A stretch of DNA of 64,000 nt from JAFDCJ01 sp964527835 (GTDB taxonomy: Bacteria; Desulfobacterota; Desulfobacteria; Desulfobacterales; JAFDCJ01), in contig CAZGNV010000001.1 of the NCBI GenBank assembly GCA_964527835.1, forward strand, positions 124,001 through 188,000, in the 5' to 3' direction. The notes under the pieces were generated by a model. The model saw only the letters and a list, made by a program, of their open reading frames with translations, was not told the DNA's origin and did no database searches. Positions 33,997-44,454 of this stretch are shown piece by piece. The position numbers and the translations under genes were made by a program. Within the stretch, counting starts at the first letter, position 1. Every line of letters starts with the position of its first letter.

Positions 33997-34740
33997 TCAC
34001 ACGGCTCCGAACCGACGTTCGCGGGCCTGATACTCTTTGAGGATCTGCTCGAGTTCCTCCCGCGTAAAATCAGGCCACAGGGTGGGCGTCACAAAAATTT
34101 CGGTGTAGGCGATCTGCCAGAGCAAAAAATTGCTGATGCGCATTTCCCCGCTGGTCCGAATCAGCAGGTCCGGATCGGGAATATCGGCGGTATAAAGATG
34201 CCTCGTCACCACCTCCTCGGCAATGCTGGCGGGTTCCAGCAGACCCTGTTTGACTTTATCAGCCACCGTGCGCACCATGTGAACGATTTCAGAACGCCCG
34301 CCATAGCTCAGGGCCAGAATCAGGTTCATGGCCGTATTGTTGCGGGTCGCCTCCATGGTCCGGTGCAGGGACCTGCGCACACCGGAAGGCAGCCGCTCCA
34401 CCTGGCCGATTACCCGCAGCCGGATGTTGTGCTCCACCATCTCTTTTTGCTCTGACTGAAGGAACTGATCCAGCAGGTTCATCAGGGCGTTGACTTCCTT
34501 TTGGGGGCGCTGCCAGTTCTCGGTGGAAAAGGCGTACAGGGTCAGGTAGGAAATGCCGATCTCACGGCAGGCCCGCACAACGGTTTGAACCGTGCGCGAT
34601 CCTTTTTCGTGGCCGCTGATGCGGTTTAACAGGCGTTTTTTTGCCCAGCGCCCGTTGCCGTCCATAATGATGGCGATATGGGTGGGCAGGCCGGCACCGT
34701 TGGAGGCAGCAGGAGTTTGGGTGGAAGAGTTAGAATTCAA
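33997..34740 (-). CDS. uppS: Isoprenyl (undecaprenyl) diphosphate synthase
   Basis: A cis-prenyltransferase: THIAIIMDGNGRWAKKR holds the catalytic Asp, then ALSYGGRSEIV and PDLLIRTSGEMRISNFLLWQ. I chose the TTG at 34740 (AGAGA upstream; 247 residues, the normal length), which overlaps the frr stop by 11 bases. An ATG at 34794 would add 18 Ser/Lys-rich residues and overlap frr by 65 bases, which is less likely. It makes the C55 carrier for cell wall synthesis. Confidence 0.92.
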   Translation of the reverse strand: MNSNSSTQTPAASNGAGLPTHIAIIMDGNGRWAKKRLLNRISGHEKGSRTVQTVVRACREIGISYLTLYAFSTENWQRPQKEVNALMNLLDQFLQSEQKEMVEHNIRLRVIGQVERLPSGVRRSLHRTMEATRNNTAMNLILALSYGGRSEIVHMVRTVADKVKQGLLEPASIAEEVVTRHLYTADIPDPDLLIRTSGEMRISNFLLWQIAYTEIFVTPTLWPDFTREELEQILKEYQARERRFGAV

Positions 34741-35287
34741 GGATCTCTTTCTCTTTTTCTTCACAGCATTCGTCGATGAGCTTGATGTGTTCATCGGTTA
34801 TTTTCTGAACCTGCTGCTGGGCTTTGAAAGCGTCGTCTTCGGCGATCTCACCGTCTTTTTTCATGCTCTTGATCAGTTCATTGGCGTCGCGGCGCAGATT
34901 GCGCAGTGAAACCTTGTGCTCCTCACCCATCCTATGGACAACCTTGACAAGCTCCTTGCGGCGTTCTTCGGTCAGCTGGGGGATCGCAATACGGATGATT
35001 TTGCCGTCACTGGAAGGGGTCAACCCCAGGTCTGATTTCAAAATGGCCTTCTCAATATCCTTGATTACGGAAACATCCCAGGGCTGAATCGTAATCAGGC
35101 GGCTTTCCGGCACCGCCAGGGTGGCCATCTGGTTTAAAGGGGTCAGCGTGCCGTAATAATCGACCTTGATTCCATCCAGTATCGAAAGCGATGCCCGTCC
35201 GGTGCGAACCCGATTCAGCTCCTTTTTCAAGGCCGCAACGGATTTGGCCATACCCTCTTTTGTCTCTTCGTAAATCGATTCGATCAT
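34730..35287 (-). CDS. frr: Ribosome recycling factor
   Basis: A 185-residue protein of exact family length. KKELNRVRTGRASLSILDGI and IQPWDVSVIKDIEKAI, then the C-terminal long helix pattern (RRDANELIKSMKKDGEIAED), are all present. It splits post-termination ribosomes with EF-G. It follows pyrH in the order rpsB-tsf-pyrH-frr. Confidence 0.97.
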   Translation of the reverse strand: MIESIYEETKEGMAKSVAALKKELNRVRTGRASLSILDGIKVDYYGTLTPLNQMATLAVPESRLITIQPWDVSVIKDIEKAILKSDLGLTPSSDGKIIRIAIPQLTEERRKELVKVVHRMGEEHKVSLRNLRRDANELIKSMKKDGEIAEDDAFKAQQQVQKITDEHIKLIDECCEEKEKEILEF

Positions 35288-35382
35288 AGCAACTTACCTC
35301 TTAAGCTGGTTTGGCACCCACTGTTTTGCGTGTCCGGAGTGGACAATTTGCACAAAACAGCGTCTGCTGTCGCTGCCCGCTC

Positions 35383-36099
35383 CTAATGATCAATCAGGGT
35401 GCCGATGTCCTGCCCGCAAACCACCCGGGCGATATTGCCCTTGTCTCTTAGATTGAAGACCGCCAGCGGCAGTTGATTGTCCATGGCCAGGGAAATGGCC
35501 GTCATGTCCATCACCCGCAGCTGTTTTTCCAGCACTTCCATATAGCTGGTGCGCTTGAGCATGCGGGCGTCCTGGTTTTTTTCGGGGTCTGAATCGTAGA
35601 GCCCATCGACCTTGGTGGCCTTGAGCAAAATCTCGGCGTGAATTTCCTGGGCCCGCAGCACGGCGGCCGTGTCAGTGGTAAAATAAGGGTTGCCGGTGCC
35701 GGCAGCAAAAATGACCACCCGTCCCTTTTCAAGGTGTCGCAGGGCACGCCGCAGAATATAAGGTTCGGCCACCGAACGCATGGGAATGGCCGTCTGCACC
35801 CGGGTCTGCACCCCCTGTTTTTCCAGGGCATCCTGCAGCGCCAGGCTGTTGATCACCGTGGCCAGCATGCCCATGTGGTCGGCCGATGTCCGGTCCATGC
35901 CATAGGAACTGGCCGCAATGCCCCGGAAAATGTTGCCCCCACCCACGATCAGCCCCACCTGGACGCCCAGCTTGACGACCTCGCGGACCTCGCCGGCCAC
36001 GTATTGAATCATCTGCGGGCTGATACCGAAGCCCTGGTCGCCCATCAACGCTTCTCCGCTCAATTTTACGGCGACGCGATGGTATTGGGGGTCTGCCAC
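35383..36099 (-). CDS. pyrH: UMP kinase
   Basis: A 238-residue amino-acid-kinase fold enzyme. RVAVKLSGEALMG at the N terminus, LIVGGGNIFRG and TGNPYFTTDTAAVLRA are diagnostic. It phosphorylates UMP to UDP for pyrimidine and cell wall precursors. Gaps are 95 bases to frr and 17 bases to tsf. Confidence 0.97.
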   Translation of the reverse strand: MADPQYHRVAVKLSGEALMGDQGFGISPQMIQYVAGEVREVVKLGVQVGLIVGGGNIFRGIAASSYGMDRTSADHMGMLATVINSLALQDALEKQGVQTRVQTAIPMRSVAEPYILRRALRHLEKGRVVIFAAGTGNPYFTTDTAAVLRAQEIHAEILLKATKVDGLYDSDPEKNQDARMLKRTSYMEVLEKQLRVMDMTAISLAMDNQLPLAVFNLRDKGNIARVVCGQDIGTLIDH

Positions 36100-36116
36100 G
36101 GGCTTATCCTTTCATC

Positions 36117-36716
36117 TTAAGATTCACCTATCTGAAAGCGTACGAAGCGCTTGACGGTAATGTTTTCACCGATTTTGGCAATCATCTCATTGAGCAGATC
36201 TGCAATGGTCAAATCCGGGTCCCGCACGTAAGCCTGGTTCATCAGGCAGTTTTCCTTGTAGAACTTGTTCAGTTTGCCCTCGACGATTTTTTCGATCACA
36301 TTTTCCGGCTTGCCCATCTCCCGGGCCTGCTCCCGGTAGATGTCCTTTTCGCGTTCGACAACGTCGGCGGCGATGTCTTCGGGGTGCACCCCCAAAGGAT
36401 TGCTGGCGGCGATGTGCATGGCGATATTTTTGGTGAAGTTGATAAAATCCTCGTTTTTAGCCACAAAATCGGTTTCACAGTTTACTTCCACCAGCACGCC
36501 GAGCTTGCCACCCATGTGGATGTAAGACTGGATGACGCCCTGGGACATGGCGCGCCCCGCCCTTTTCTGGGCGGTGGCCAGGCCTTTTTTCCTCAAAAAA
36601 TCGATGGCCTTCTCGATATCACCATCACACTGCGTCAGCGCCTGCTTGCAGTCCATCATTCCGGATCCGGTCTTTTCACGCAGTTGTTTTACCTGTGCTG
36701 CACTAATTGCTGGCAT
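36117..36716 (-). CDS. tsf: Elongation factor Ts, short form
   Basis: A 199-residue EF-Ts. The N-terminal UBA-like helix bundle has LREKTGSGMMDCKQAL and the core has VLVEVNCETDFVAKN. The E. coli protein is 283 residues; this is the short type with a single dimerisation subdomain, as in Thermus and several Desulfobacterota, so it is not a truncation. The start overlaps rpsB by 14 bases. Confidence 0.95.
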   Translation of the reverse strand: MPAISAAQVKQLREKTGSGMMDCKQALTQCDGDIEKAIDFLRKKGLATAQKRAGRAMSQGVIQSYIHMGGKLGVLVEVNCETDFVAKNEDFINFTKNIAMHIAASNPLGVHPEDIAADVVEREKDIYREQAREMGKPENVIEKIVEGKLNKFYKENCLMNQAYVRDPDLTIADLLNEMIAKIGENITVKRFVRFQIGES

Positions 36717-37647
36717 CTTCTTCTCCTGTTATTTCAGCTTCTGAAACCGGTGCGGTTTCATCGGTTTGAGCATTGTCCGCCTGCCCAGGCGCATCATCGA
36801 CCTGAACGCCTTCGGCAGGGGATCGTTTGATGATTTCGACCACCGGTCCTTCGGTGCCATCCGAGATAACCTTGCGTTCCCCCGGTTTCAATTCCGCCCC
36901 GACGACCGCCATTTCCACTTCTTCTTCGGTTTCCTTGTCAACTTCGGCCTGTTGTTTTTCTTCATAGCGCTGCCGTCCCTCGATACAGGCATCGGCAACC
37001 CTGGACGTCAACAGTCGGATGGCCCGGATGGCATCATCATTGCCGGGAATGATATAGTCAATATCGTCCGGATCGCAGTTGGTGTCGACGATGGCAATGA
37101 TCGGGATATTCAGCCGTCGGCCTTCGCGCACGGCAATGGCTTCATTCTTGGGATCGACGACAAACATTGCCCCGGGAAGCCCGTTCATGGTGCGAATCCC
37201 TCCCAGGTTGTTGTCAAGTTTGACGCGCTCCTTGGCCAGCTTCAGACGCTCCTTTTTCGGAAAAAGCTCGATGGAACCGTCATTTTGGATCTTGTTTAGA
37301 TAGTTCAACCGGTCGATGCTTTTGCGGATGGTCTGGAAATTGGTCAGCATCCCCCCCAGCCAGCGATTGTGGACATAAAACATCTCGCAGCGGTTGGCCT
37401 CTTCATAGATAGAATCGCGGGCCTGTTTCTTGGTGCCCACAAACAGCAGCGGTTTGCCCTTGGCAACCGTGTCCACCACAAAATCGTAGGCGGTTTTGAA
37501 CATGCGCACGGTCCGCTGCAGGTCGATAATGTAAATACCGTTGCGGGCGCCGAAAATATACGGCTTCATTTTCGGGTTCCAGCGTTTGGTCTGGTGACCG
37601 AAATGCACCCCGGCCTCCAGCAGCTCCTTCATCGTTACATAAGCCAT
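36703..37647 (-). CDS. rpsB: 30S ribosomal protein S2 with acidic C-terminal extension
   Basis: A 314-residue uS2. MKELLEAGVHFGHQTKRWNP at the start and WLGGMLTNFQT, then PGNDDAIRAIRLL, are conserved. The usual length is about 240-255; the last 70 or so residues form a Glu/Asp/Pro-rich, probably disordered tail. Its ATG has AGGGAG upstream. A perfect 9-bp inverted repeat sits in the leader. First gene of the rpsB-tsf-pyrH-frr block. Confidence 0.96.
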   Translation of the reverse strand: MAYVTMKELLEAGVHFGHQTKRWNPKMKPYIFGARNGIYIIDLQRTVRMFKTAYDFVVDTVAKGKPLLFVGTKKQARDSIYEEANRCEMFYVHNRWLGGMLTNFQTIRKSIDRLNYLNKIQNDGSIELFPKKERLKLAKERVKLDNNLGGIRTMNGLPGAMFVVDPKNEAIAVREGRRLNIPIIAIVDTNCDPDDIDYIIPGNDDAIRAIRLLTSRVADACIEGRQRYEEKQQAEVDKETEEEVEMAVVGAELKPGERKVISDGTEGPVVEIIKRSPAEGVQVDDAPGQADNAQTDETAPVSEAEITGEEDASN

Positions 37648-37694
37648 TGATCATACTCCCTTCGTTTCGGTTTTTTTCCACCGCCATTGTCATC

Positions 37695-37732
37695 CCCGTT
37701 TCCGACTTTCAGACCAAGCACCGGGAAACGGG
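37695..37732 (-). promoter_or_regulatory. Leader hairpin upstream of rpsB
   Basis: CCCGTTTCC and GGAAACGGG are perfect 9-bp complements separated by 20 bases, in the 163-base gap between prmC and rpsB and about 50 bases before the rpsB ATG. No T-tract follows, so it is not a plain terminator. It could be an S2 autoregulatory structure, which is inference. Confidence 0.45.
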
Positions 37733-37810
37733 TCTAATGGCGTGTGTGTTGGTTGGTGGCCATTTGTGGACGGACACCAGTTAAAAATCTTTTCTTTTTA
37801 GCAAATAATG

Positions 37811-38728
37811 TCAGCTGTCGCAACCCTTTTCTGCCTTTATTTTCAATTCCGCCACCCGGTCATGGCCGCTATAATCGCGCCCAAAACAAATCGTTTCGTA
37901 GCGGCCGCAACCGGCGGCGATGCGCGCGACCGCCTCTTTCTGGTCGTATCCGATCTCCAGCAGCAGCACACCGTCCGCTTTCAGATAGTCGCCGGCGTTG
38001 AGAATAATTTCCCTCAGACAGTCCAGCCCGTCGATGCCGGCATCCAGGGCCGCCAGCGGTTCATAACGATTGATCTCGGGTTGCAGTCCGCGGATTGCGC
38101 CGCTGGGAATATAGGGCGGATTGCAGATCACCATGTCCAGTGCACGCCCTGCGGGGTTCAGGCAGTGCATCCAGTCGCCGACGAAAAAATGGACCCTGTC
38201 GTCCGCCTTGTGGCGCCTGGCATTTTTGCGCGCCAGCGCTGTGGCCCGCCAGAACCGATCCGAGGCGAAATAAACGTGGCGCGGCTGTTGGGATGCCAGG
38301 GCCAGAACGATGGCCCCCGATCCGGTGCCAAGCTCCAGCACGCGTTTGGCCGGACCATGGGCATCTTTGGCCAGCACCTTCAGCGCGGCTTCCACCAGGC
38401 ATTCGGTCTCCGGCCGGGGGATCAGGACATCAGGGGTCACCTCCAGTTCCAGGGACCAGAACTCCCGGCTGCCCACGATATAGGCCACGGGCTCCCGGTT
38501 GATACGCCGGCGGATCAGGGCTTTAAACCGCTGCAGTTCATCGGCCGCCAGGGGTTGATCATATTTTAAATACAGATCGATCCGTTTGCAGCCCAGGGCG
38601 TAAGCCAGCAGAATCTCGGCCGTTGACCGCGGGCTGTCAATCGCACGATCGTTAAAATAAGACGTGGCCCAGCGCACAAGCCGGATGATGGTCCACGCGC
38701 TGTGATCACTGTCCGGAAGTCTCTGCAT
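37811..38728 (-). CDS. prmC: Release factor glutamine methyltransferase PrmC
   Basis: A 305-residue enzyme. The N-terminal helical domain leads to SAM motif VLELGTGSGAIVLALA and catalytic NPPYIP (MVICNPPYIPSGAI). It N5-methylates the Gln of the GGQ motif in release factors. It overlaps the end of prfA by 23 bases, the classic prfA-prmC pair. Confidence 0.95.
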   Translation of the reverse strand: MQRLPDSDHSAWTIIRLVRWATSYFNDRAIDSPRSTAEILLAYALGCKRIDLYLKYDQPLAADELQRFKALIRRRINREPVAYIVGSREFWSLELEVTPDVLIPRPETECLVEAALKVLAKDAHGPAKRVLELGTGSGAIVLALASQQPRHVYFASDRFWRATALARKNARRHKADDRVHFFVGDWMHCLNPAGRALDMVICNPPYIPSGAIRGLQPEINRYEPLAALDAGIDGLDCLREIILNAGDYLKADGVLLLEIGYDQKEAVARIAAGCGRYETICFGRDYSGHDRVAELKIKAEKGCDS

Positions 38729-39782
38729 TTTGCAATGCCTGGCTCTGATAATAGGTTGTCAGCCCTTCGATCAGTTCATCGAGCTCCCCCTGCAGGATGT
38801 TGTCCAGCTTGTACAGCGTCAACCCGATGCGATGGTCGGTGACCCGTCCCTGGGGAAAATTATAAGTGCGGATCCTGCCGCTGCGATCCCCGGTGCCCAC
38901 CTGGCTTTTGCGCTGTTCGGATCTTTTTTCCATCTGCTCCTGGAGCATCTGATCCATCAGCCGCGCCCGCAGCACCCGCATGGCCTTGTTCTTGTTTTTC
39001 AGCTGTGATTTTTCATCCTGGCAGGTCACCACCAGCCCGGTGGGCAGATGGGTGATGCGCACAGCCGAATCGGTGGTGTTGACACTCTGGCCCCCGGGTC
39101 CCGTGGACCGGTAGACATCGATTTTAAGCTCGGCCGGATCGATTTGAACATCGACTTCCTCGGCTTCGGGCAAAACCGCCACTGTCACCGCCGAGGTGTG
39201 GATGCGCCCCTGGGTTTCAGTGGTCGGCACCCGCTGCACGCGGTGGGTGCCGCTTTCATATTTAAACGCGCTGTAGGCCCCCTTGCCCTGGATCATCAAA
39301 ATAATTTCTTTAAATCCGCCCGCACCGGTGGGATGCTGGGACATCACCTCCACTTTCCATTTGCGGTTTTCGGCATAGCGGCTGAACATCCGGAACAGAT
39401 CACCGGCAAACAGGGCCGCCTCTTCCCCGCCGGTGCCGGCCCTGATCTCGACGATCACGTTTTTTTCATCATTGGGATCTTTGGGCAACAGCAGGGTCTT
39501 CAGCTCGGCTTCCAGCGCTTCTTTTTTGTGCGTCAAAGAGGTGATTTCATCGCCGGCCAGGTCTTTTATTTCAGGATCGCTGTCCTTCAACAGCTCCCGG
39601 CTTTCTTCCAGATCCTGCAGCGTCTGCTTGTACTGGCGGTAGACCGCTACGATCTTGTTCAAGTCGGCATGCTCCCGTAAATACTTGCGGTAAACCGCCT
39701 GGTCCTGGACAATCTGCGGATCACTGAGCAGCTTTTCGACTTGCTCGAAACGCTGCTCAACACCTTTTAATTTTTCAAACAT
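38706..39782 (-). CDS. prfA: Peptide chain release factor 1
   Basis: A 358-residue RF1. The GGQ loop (STGPGGQSVNTTDSAVRITH, about 225-244) and the RAGTGGEEAALFAGDLFRMF segment of domain 2 are conserved. There is no frameshift site, which separates it from RF2. It reads UAA and UAG. It lies between rpmE and prmC. Confidence 0.96.
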   Translation of the reverse strand: MFEKLKGVEQRFEQVEKLLSDPQIVQDQAVYRKYLREHADLNKIVAVYRQYKQTLQDLEESRELLKDSDPEIKDLAGDEITSLTHKKEALEAELKTLLLPKDPNDEKNVIVEIRAGTGGEEAALFAGDLFRMFSRYAENRKWKVEVMSQHPTGAGGFKEIILMIQGKGAYSAFKYESGTHRVQRVPTTETQGRIHTSAVTVAVLPEAEEVDVQIDPAELKIDVYRSTGPGGQSVNTTDSAVRITHLPTGLVVTCQDEKSQLKNKNKAMRVLRARLMDQMLQEQMEKRSEQRKSQVGTGDRSGRIRTYNFPQGRVTDHRIGLTLYKLDNILQGELDELIEGLTTYYQSQALQNAETSGQ

Positions 39783-39899
39783 AATTTTGGATTTTTATCG
39801 GATCGTGATGTGCGGTGCATCCCGCTGGCAGTCGCCGCCGGGATGCACGGGTTCAGATCATTTTTTCAGTCTCGGGTGTTCAGCGGCGGGATACAGACG

Positions 39900-40121
39900 C
39901 TAGGTGGGTTTGGCTTGATTCTGGAATTTTTCATATTTTTTGCGGAAACGTTCGATACGGCCCGCCGTGTCCACAAGTTTCTGTTTGCCCGTAAAAAACG
40001 GGTGGCATTTTGAACAGATTTCAACCCGGATGTTTTCCCGGGTCGAACCGACTTCGATTTCATTGCCGCAGGCGCACCGGATGGTGGTCTCGGCATAAGC
40101 TGGATGAATTCCTTCTTTCAT
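39900..40121 (-). CDS. rpmE: 50S ribosomal protein L31, zinc form
   Basis: A 73-residue bL31. It keeps the zinc ligands CACG (Cys16 and Cys18) and ICSKC (about 36-40), so it is the C+ form. The C-terminal part has HPFFTGKQKLVDTAGRIERF. The stop at 39900 is followed by prfA 117 bases on. It lies downstream of rho, a common pair. Confidence 0.95.
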   Translation of the reverse strand: MKEGIHPAYAETTIRCACGNEIEVGSTRENIRVEICSKCHPFFTGKQKLVDTAGRIERFRKKYEKFQNQAKPT

Positions 40122-40202
40122 TTTGCCTTCAATCCCCCTTGTTTAGCTGGTTATCCTGCCATCAGACAGTCTCGGTCAGGCATTAGGAAACTATTGTTTC
40201 TT

Positions 40203-40345
40203 GCATTGTAAATCAAAAGATCAAAATACAAGCACCAAATTTCAAGTAAATTTCAAATTAAAAATTTCAATTACCGAAACCAAAAGTTTGAAATTTCGAT
40301 TTTTGGTCATTGGATATTGTTTGTTATTTGTGATTTGTTTTTCCC
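40203..40345. repeat. AT-rich dispersed inverted repeat, family 2 copy 2
   Basis: Shares ACAAGCACCAAATT and TTTTTGGTCATTGGATATTG, then TTATTTGTGATTTG, with the copy at about 6216-6376. The left half is A/C-rich and the right half T/G-rich, forming a long weak stem. It is inserted between rho and rpmE, inside an otherwise compact gene run. Confidence 0.72.
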
Positions 40346-40357
40346 GTTTTAACCGCC

Positions 40358-41605
<1,248 letters not shown>

Positions 41606-42099
41606 CAAGTTGTTCCCCTTTGGTTGATTTTTCAATTTTCCAAGTTCCAGTTTTGGTTTAAAGATAGATTGTTAACTATATAAAATAACTATAAAAATAG
41701 TCAGTGTCCTCATCGTCCGGAATCGATCACTTGGCGACTGCCGAAGTTGCTTTTTCAAGCCCCCGGTTTTAGTTCGATTCAAGCGCCTGCACCTTCGGCC
41801 CAGGACGGATTCAATCGAAAGGTATTGTCAATTTGCCCGTATACCGGTAAAATCTCTTTACACAGATGATGTATTGAATGGATCCATGCCGGTTATTAAG
41901 GAGGAATTGTGTGTCAAGTGAATAATCTTAGGAGAAAATAGGCATCCTCTCGCTCTGGCGGGTTCCACATGCCTTAACCATGTAAAAATAAAAATTATAT
42001 CATTATTCAACTCCTGTCAAGTGATTTTATTCGAATTTTTGAGATTCCCGCTCGTAATTTTGACTTTTTTATGCCAGACTGGCAGCCCGGATAAAAAAC
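41606..42099. other. Divergent intergenic region between rho and cca
   Basis: About 490 bases. The part next to rho (41650-41700) is very AT-rich and probably holds the rho promoter. On the plus strand AAGGAGG at 41898 is followed by a GTG at 41909 opening a ten-codon frame (M-C-Q-V-N-N-L-R-R-K) that ends in TAG and contains a second AGGAGA. It could be a leader peptide or chance. No longer gene is supported. Confidence 0.5.
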
Positions 42100-43437
42100 A
42101 TGCGACTGCCCTTTGACACCCACTTTTTCCCGGACACCAAAGGCGTTTACATCGTCGGCGGTTCGGTGCGCGATCTGCTGGCGGGACGCACGCCAGTGGA
42201 TTACGATCTGGCCGTCGAGGGCAACTCTCAAGCTTTTGCCCTTCGCCTGGCTGACCGATTGTCGGCCCGTGTCGTCGAGCTGGGAAAACCCGGGCAAACG
42301 GTCCAGCGGGTGATCGCCAAAGAGTGTTTTTTCGACATTCTGCCGGTGGCTGGCGGCCGAATTGAAGAGGACCTTGGCCGGCGGGATTTTACCATCAATG
42401 CCATGGCCCTGGAGCTGGCCTCCCGCAGGCTGATCGATCCGCTGGGCGGCCAACGGGACCTGGCCGCCGGCAAAATCCGGATGGTTTCGGCCAAAGCCTT
42501 TCGCAGCGATCCGGTGCGCCTGATCCGGGCTTTCCGGCTGGCGGCCGTCTTTGGCCTGCAAATCGAGGAGCAGACCACCGCGGCCATCATCCATGATGCC
42601 CCCCTGATCCGTCACTCGGCTGCCGAGCGCATCCGCGACGAACTGTTCAAAATCCTGCAGCAGGATCGCTTCTCGCGCTGGTTGGGCCGCATGGCTGAAA
42701 CCGGCCTGCTGTTTGCAATCTTTCCGGAGCTCGAAGCCCTGCAAAACTGCCGGCGGTCAGCGGAGGGCGGCCGCGATCTGTTCGCACGCAGCCTCGAGGC
42801 CTGCCGATCTCTTGAAAAACTGCTGGATCCCCGCTCGTCGGCCACTGTCTGCGGGATTTACCCGGACAAAGGACCGCAAAGCCGCGCCCTTTTAAAAATG
42901 GCGCTCCTGCTGCACAACATCGGCCAAACGAGCGCCCAGGGCCGCACCTCTTTCAGCCGTCTGGCCGGGCAAAGTGCCGCCAGCGCCGGGGCGGTCTGCC
43001 GTCGGCTGCGATTTTCCCGGCGCCAGGCTGAGACCGTCGGGCTGCTGATCCGCAACCACGCCCGGCCCTATTACATGTTCCGGGCAAGGCGCCACAAAAC
43101 CGCTGTCCAAAAAGCGCTGATCCATCTTTTTATAAAATGCGACGAGGCCACCGACGATGTGCTGCTGTGCGCCATGGCGGTGTTCAACGACCGACAGGAG
43201 TTGACGGAATTTTTCCGGGAGCTGCTGCAGCACTACCAGACCGTTGTGCTGACCCGGGCTTTGCGGCCGCCGCTTCTCACCGGTGAAGACCTGATCACCG
43301 AGTTCGGGCTGAAGCCGTCGGCCCTGTTCGCCCGGATACTGCGCCGGCTGAAACAGGAAAGCCTGCTGCATGACTCATTGAGCCGGCAGCAGGCCCTCGA
43401 TCGGGTCGCCGAATGGCTGCAGCGGGAAAAAAGCTGA
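42100..43437 (+). CDS. tRNA nucleotidyltransferase / poly(A) polymerase family protein
   Basis: A 445-residue class II nucleotidyltransferase. The head domain has YIVGGSVRDLLAGRTPVDYDLAVEG (catalytic Asp pair), then RRDFTINAMAL and FRSDPVRLIRAFRLAA. The C-terminal half is helical with a degenerate HD region (LKMALLLHNIG). It adds CCA, or possibly only A or CC, to tRNA 3' ends. The tRNAs in this window encode CCA, so repair is a likely role. It ends 2 bases from the convergent adk end. Confidence 0.88.
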   Translation: MRLPFDTHFFPDTKGVYIVGGSVRDLLAGRTPVDYDLAVEGNSQAFALRLADRLSARVVELGKPGQTVQRVIAKECFFDILPVAGGRIEEDLGRRDFTINAMALELASRRLIDPLGGQRDLAAGKIRMVSAKAFRSDPVRLIRAFRLAAVFGLQIEEQTTAAIIHDAPLIRHSAAERIRDELFKILQQDRFSRWLGRMAETGLLFAIFPELEALQNCRRSAEGGRDLFARSLEACRSLEKLLDPRSSATVCGIYPDKGPQSRALLKMALLLHNIGQTSAQGRTSFSRLAGQSAASAGAVCRRLRFSRRQAETVGLLIRNHARPYYMFRARRHKTAVQKALIHLFIKCDEATDDVLLCAMAVFNDRQELTEFFRELLQHYQTVVLTRALRPPLLTGEDLITEFGLKPSALFARILRRLKQESLLHDSLSRQQALDRVAEWLQREKS

Positions 43438-43439
43438 AA

Positions 43440-44108
43440 TCAGCCAATCTGGTCAAGGGCGGCAAAAATCTGATCGCGGATCTCGTCAACCTTGCCCACG
43501 CCCTCAATCCGGATATATTTCGGCGCTCCTGGCTCACCGGATTTTTCCCAGTTTTTGTAATAATCAATCAACGGTTCGGTCTGGGAATGGTATACCTCCA
43601 GCCGTTTGCGAACGGTTTCTTCCTTGTCGTCGTCGCGTTGAATCAGCGGCTCGCCGGTGACGTCATCCTTGCCCTCTTCCTTGGGCGGGTTAAAAACAAC
43701 GTGATAGGTCCGTCCGCTGGCAAGATGCACCCGCCGTCCGCTCATGCGTTTGATAATTTCCTCATCGGGCACATCGATGTCCACCACCGCATCGATGGGC
43801 ACCCCGGCAGCCTTCATGGCATCCGCCTGGGGAATGGTCCGCGGAAAACCGTCAAACAGAAAACCCTGCTGGCAGTCGTCCTGCTGGATGCGCTCTTTGA
43901 CCAGTCCGATGATGACATCGTCGGGCACCAGTCCGCCGGAATCCATGTACTGCTTGGCCTGCTTGCCCAATTCGCTGCCCGCCTTGACCGCCGCGCGCAG
44001 CATGTCGCCGGTGGAAATCTGGGGAATGTCGTATCTTTCCTTGATGTAATTGGCCTGGGTTCCTTTGCCCGCTCCGGGTCCTCCCAGTAGAATCAAACGC
44101 ATTGGCAT
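43440..44108 (-). CDS. adk: Adenylate kinase
   Basis: A 222-residue long-type adenylate kinase. P-loop LLGGPGAGKGTQA at the N terminus, NMP-binding STGDMLRAAV, FDGFPRTIPQA, and a long LID (GRTYHVVFNPPKEEGKDD and following). The LID lacks zinc cysteines. The ATG at 44108 has AAGGAGG. It converts AMP + ATP to 2 ADP. Confidence 0.97.
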   Translation of the reverse strand: MPMRLILLGGPGAGKGTQANYIKERYDIPQISTGDMLRAAVKAGSELGKQAKQYMDSGGLVPDDVIIGLVKERIQQDDCQQGFLFDGFPRTIPQADAMKAAGVPIDAVVDIDVPDEEIIKRMSGRRVHLASGRTYHVVFNPPKEEGKDDVTGEPLIQRDDDKEETVRKRLEVYHSQTEPLIDYYKNWEKSGEPGAPKYIRIEGVGKVDEIRDQIFAALDQIG

Positions 44109-44454
44109 ACCTCCTTTTTTATGTGTTTGGCATTGACTTTCTACGATTGCGTCAACTGTTAACGGTTTTTATTTTAATCGTTGAATATGGCTGAATGGCC
44201 GGTGGCTGTCAAGTCAATATTTGCAGCCCGGCCCAACGCCCCAGTTGATCAGCGGCTGTTCTTTTTTATCTCATGGCTTGCCGGACACCGCATGAATTTC
44301 TCGTTCGGCAGGGCTTGCTGCCAAAAATATGCAGTCTTTAAAATTTTTGCTTGCCATTGCCCTTAATTTCCTATATGTATTGCAGGTTATAAATAACCGA
44401 GGTCGAATAACCAGCATTGCATTATTTGGCAGCGGCAAGAAAGGGGCGAGACAG

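Noticed and set aside
34741..34794. The upstream ATG start of uppS
   Set aside because: It would overlap frr by 65 bases and add residues outside the conserved family length.
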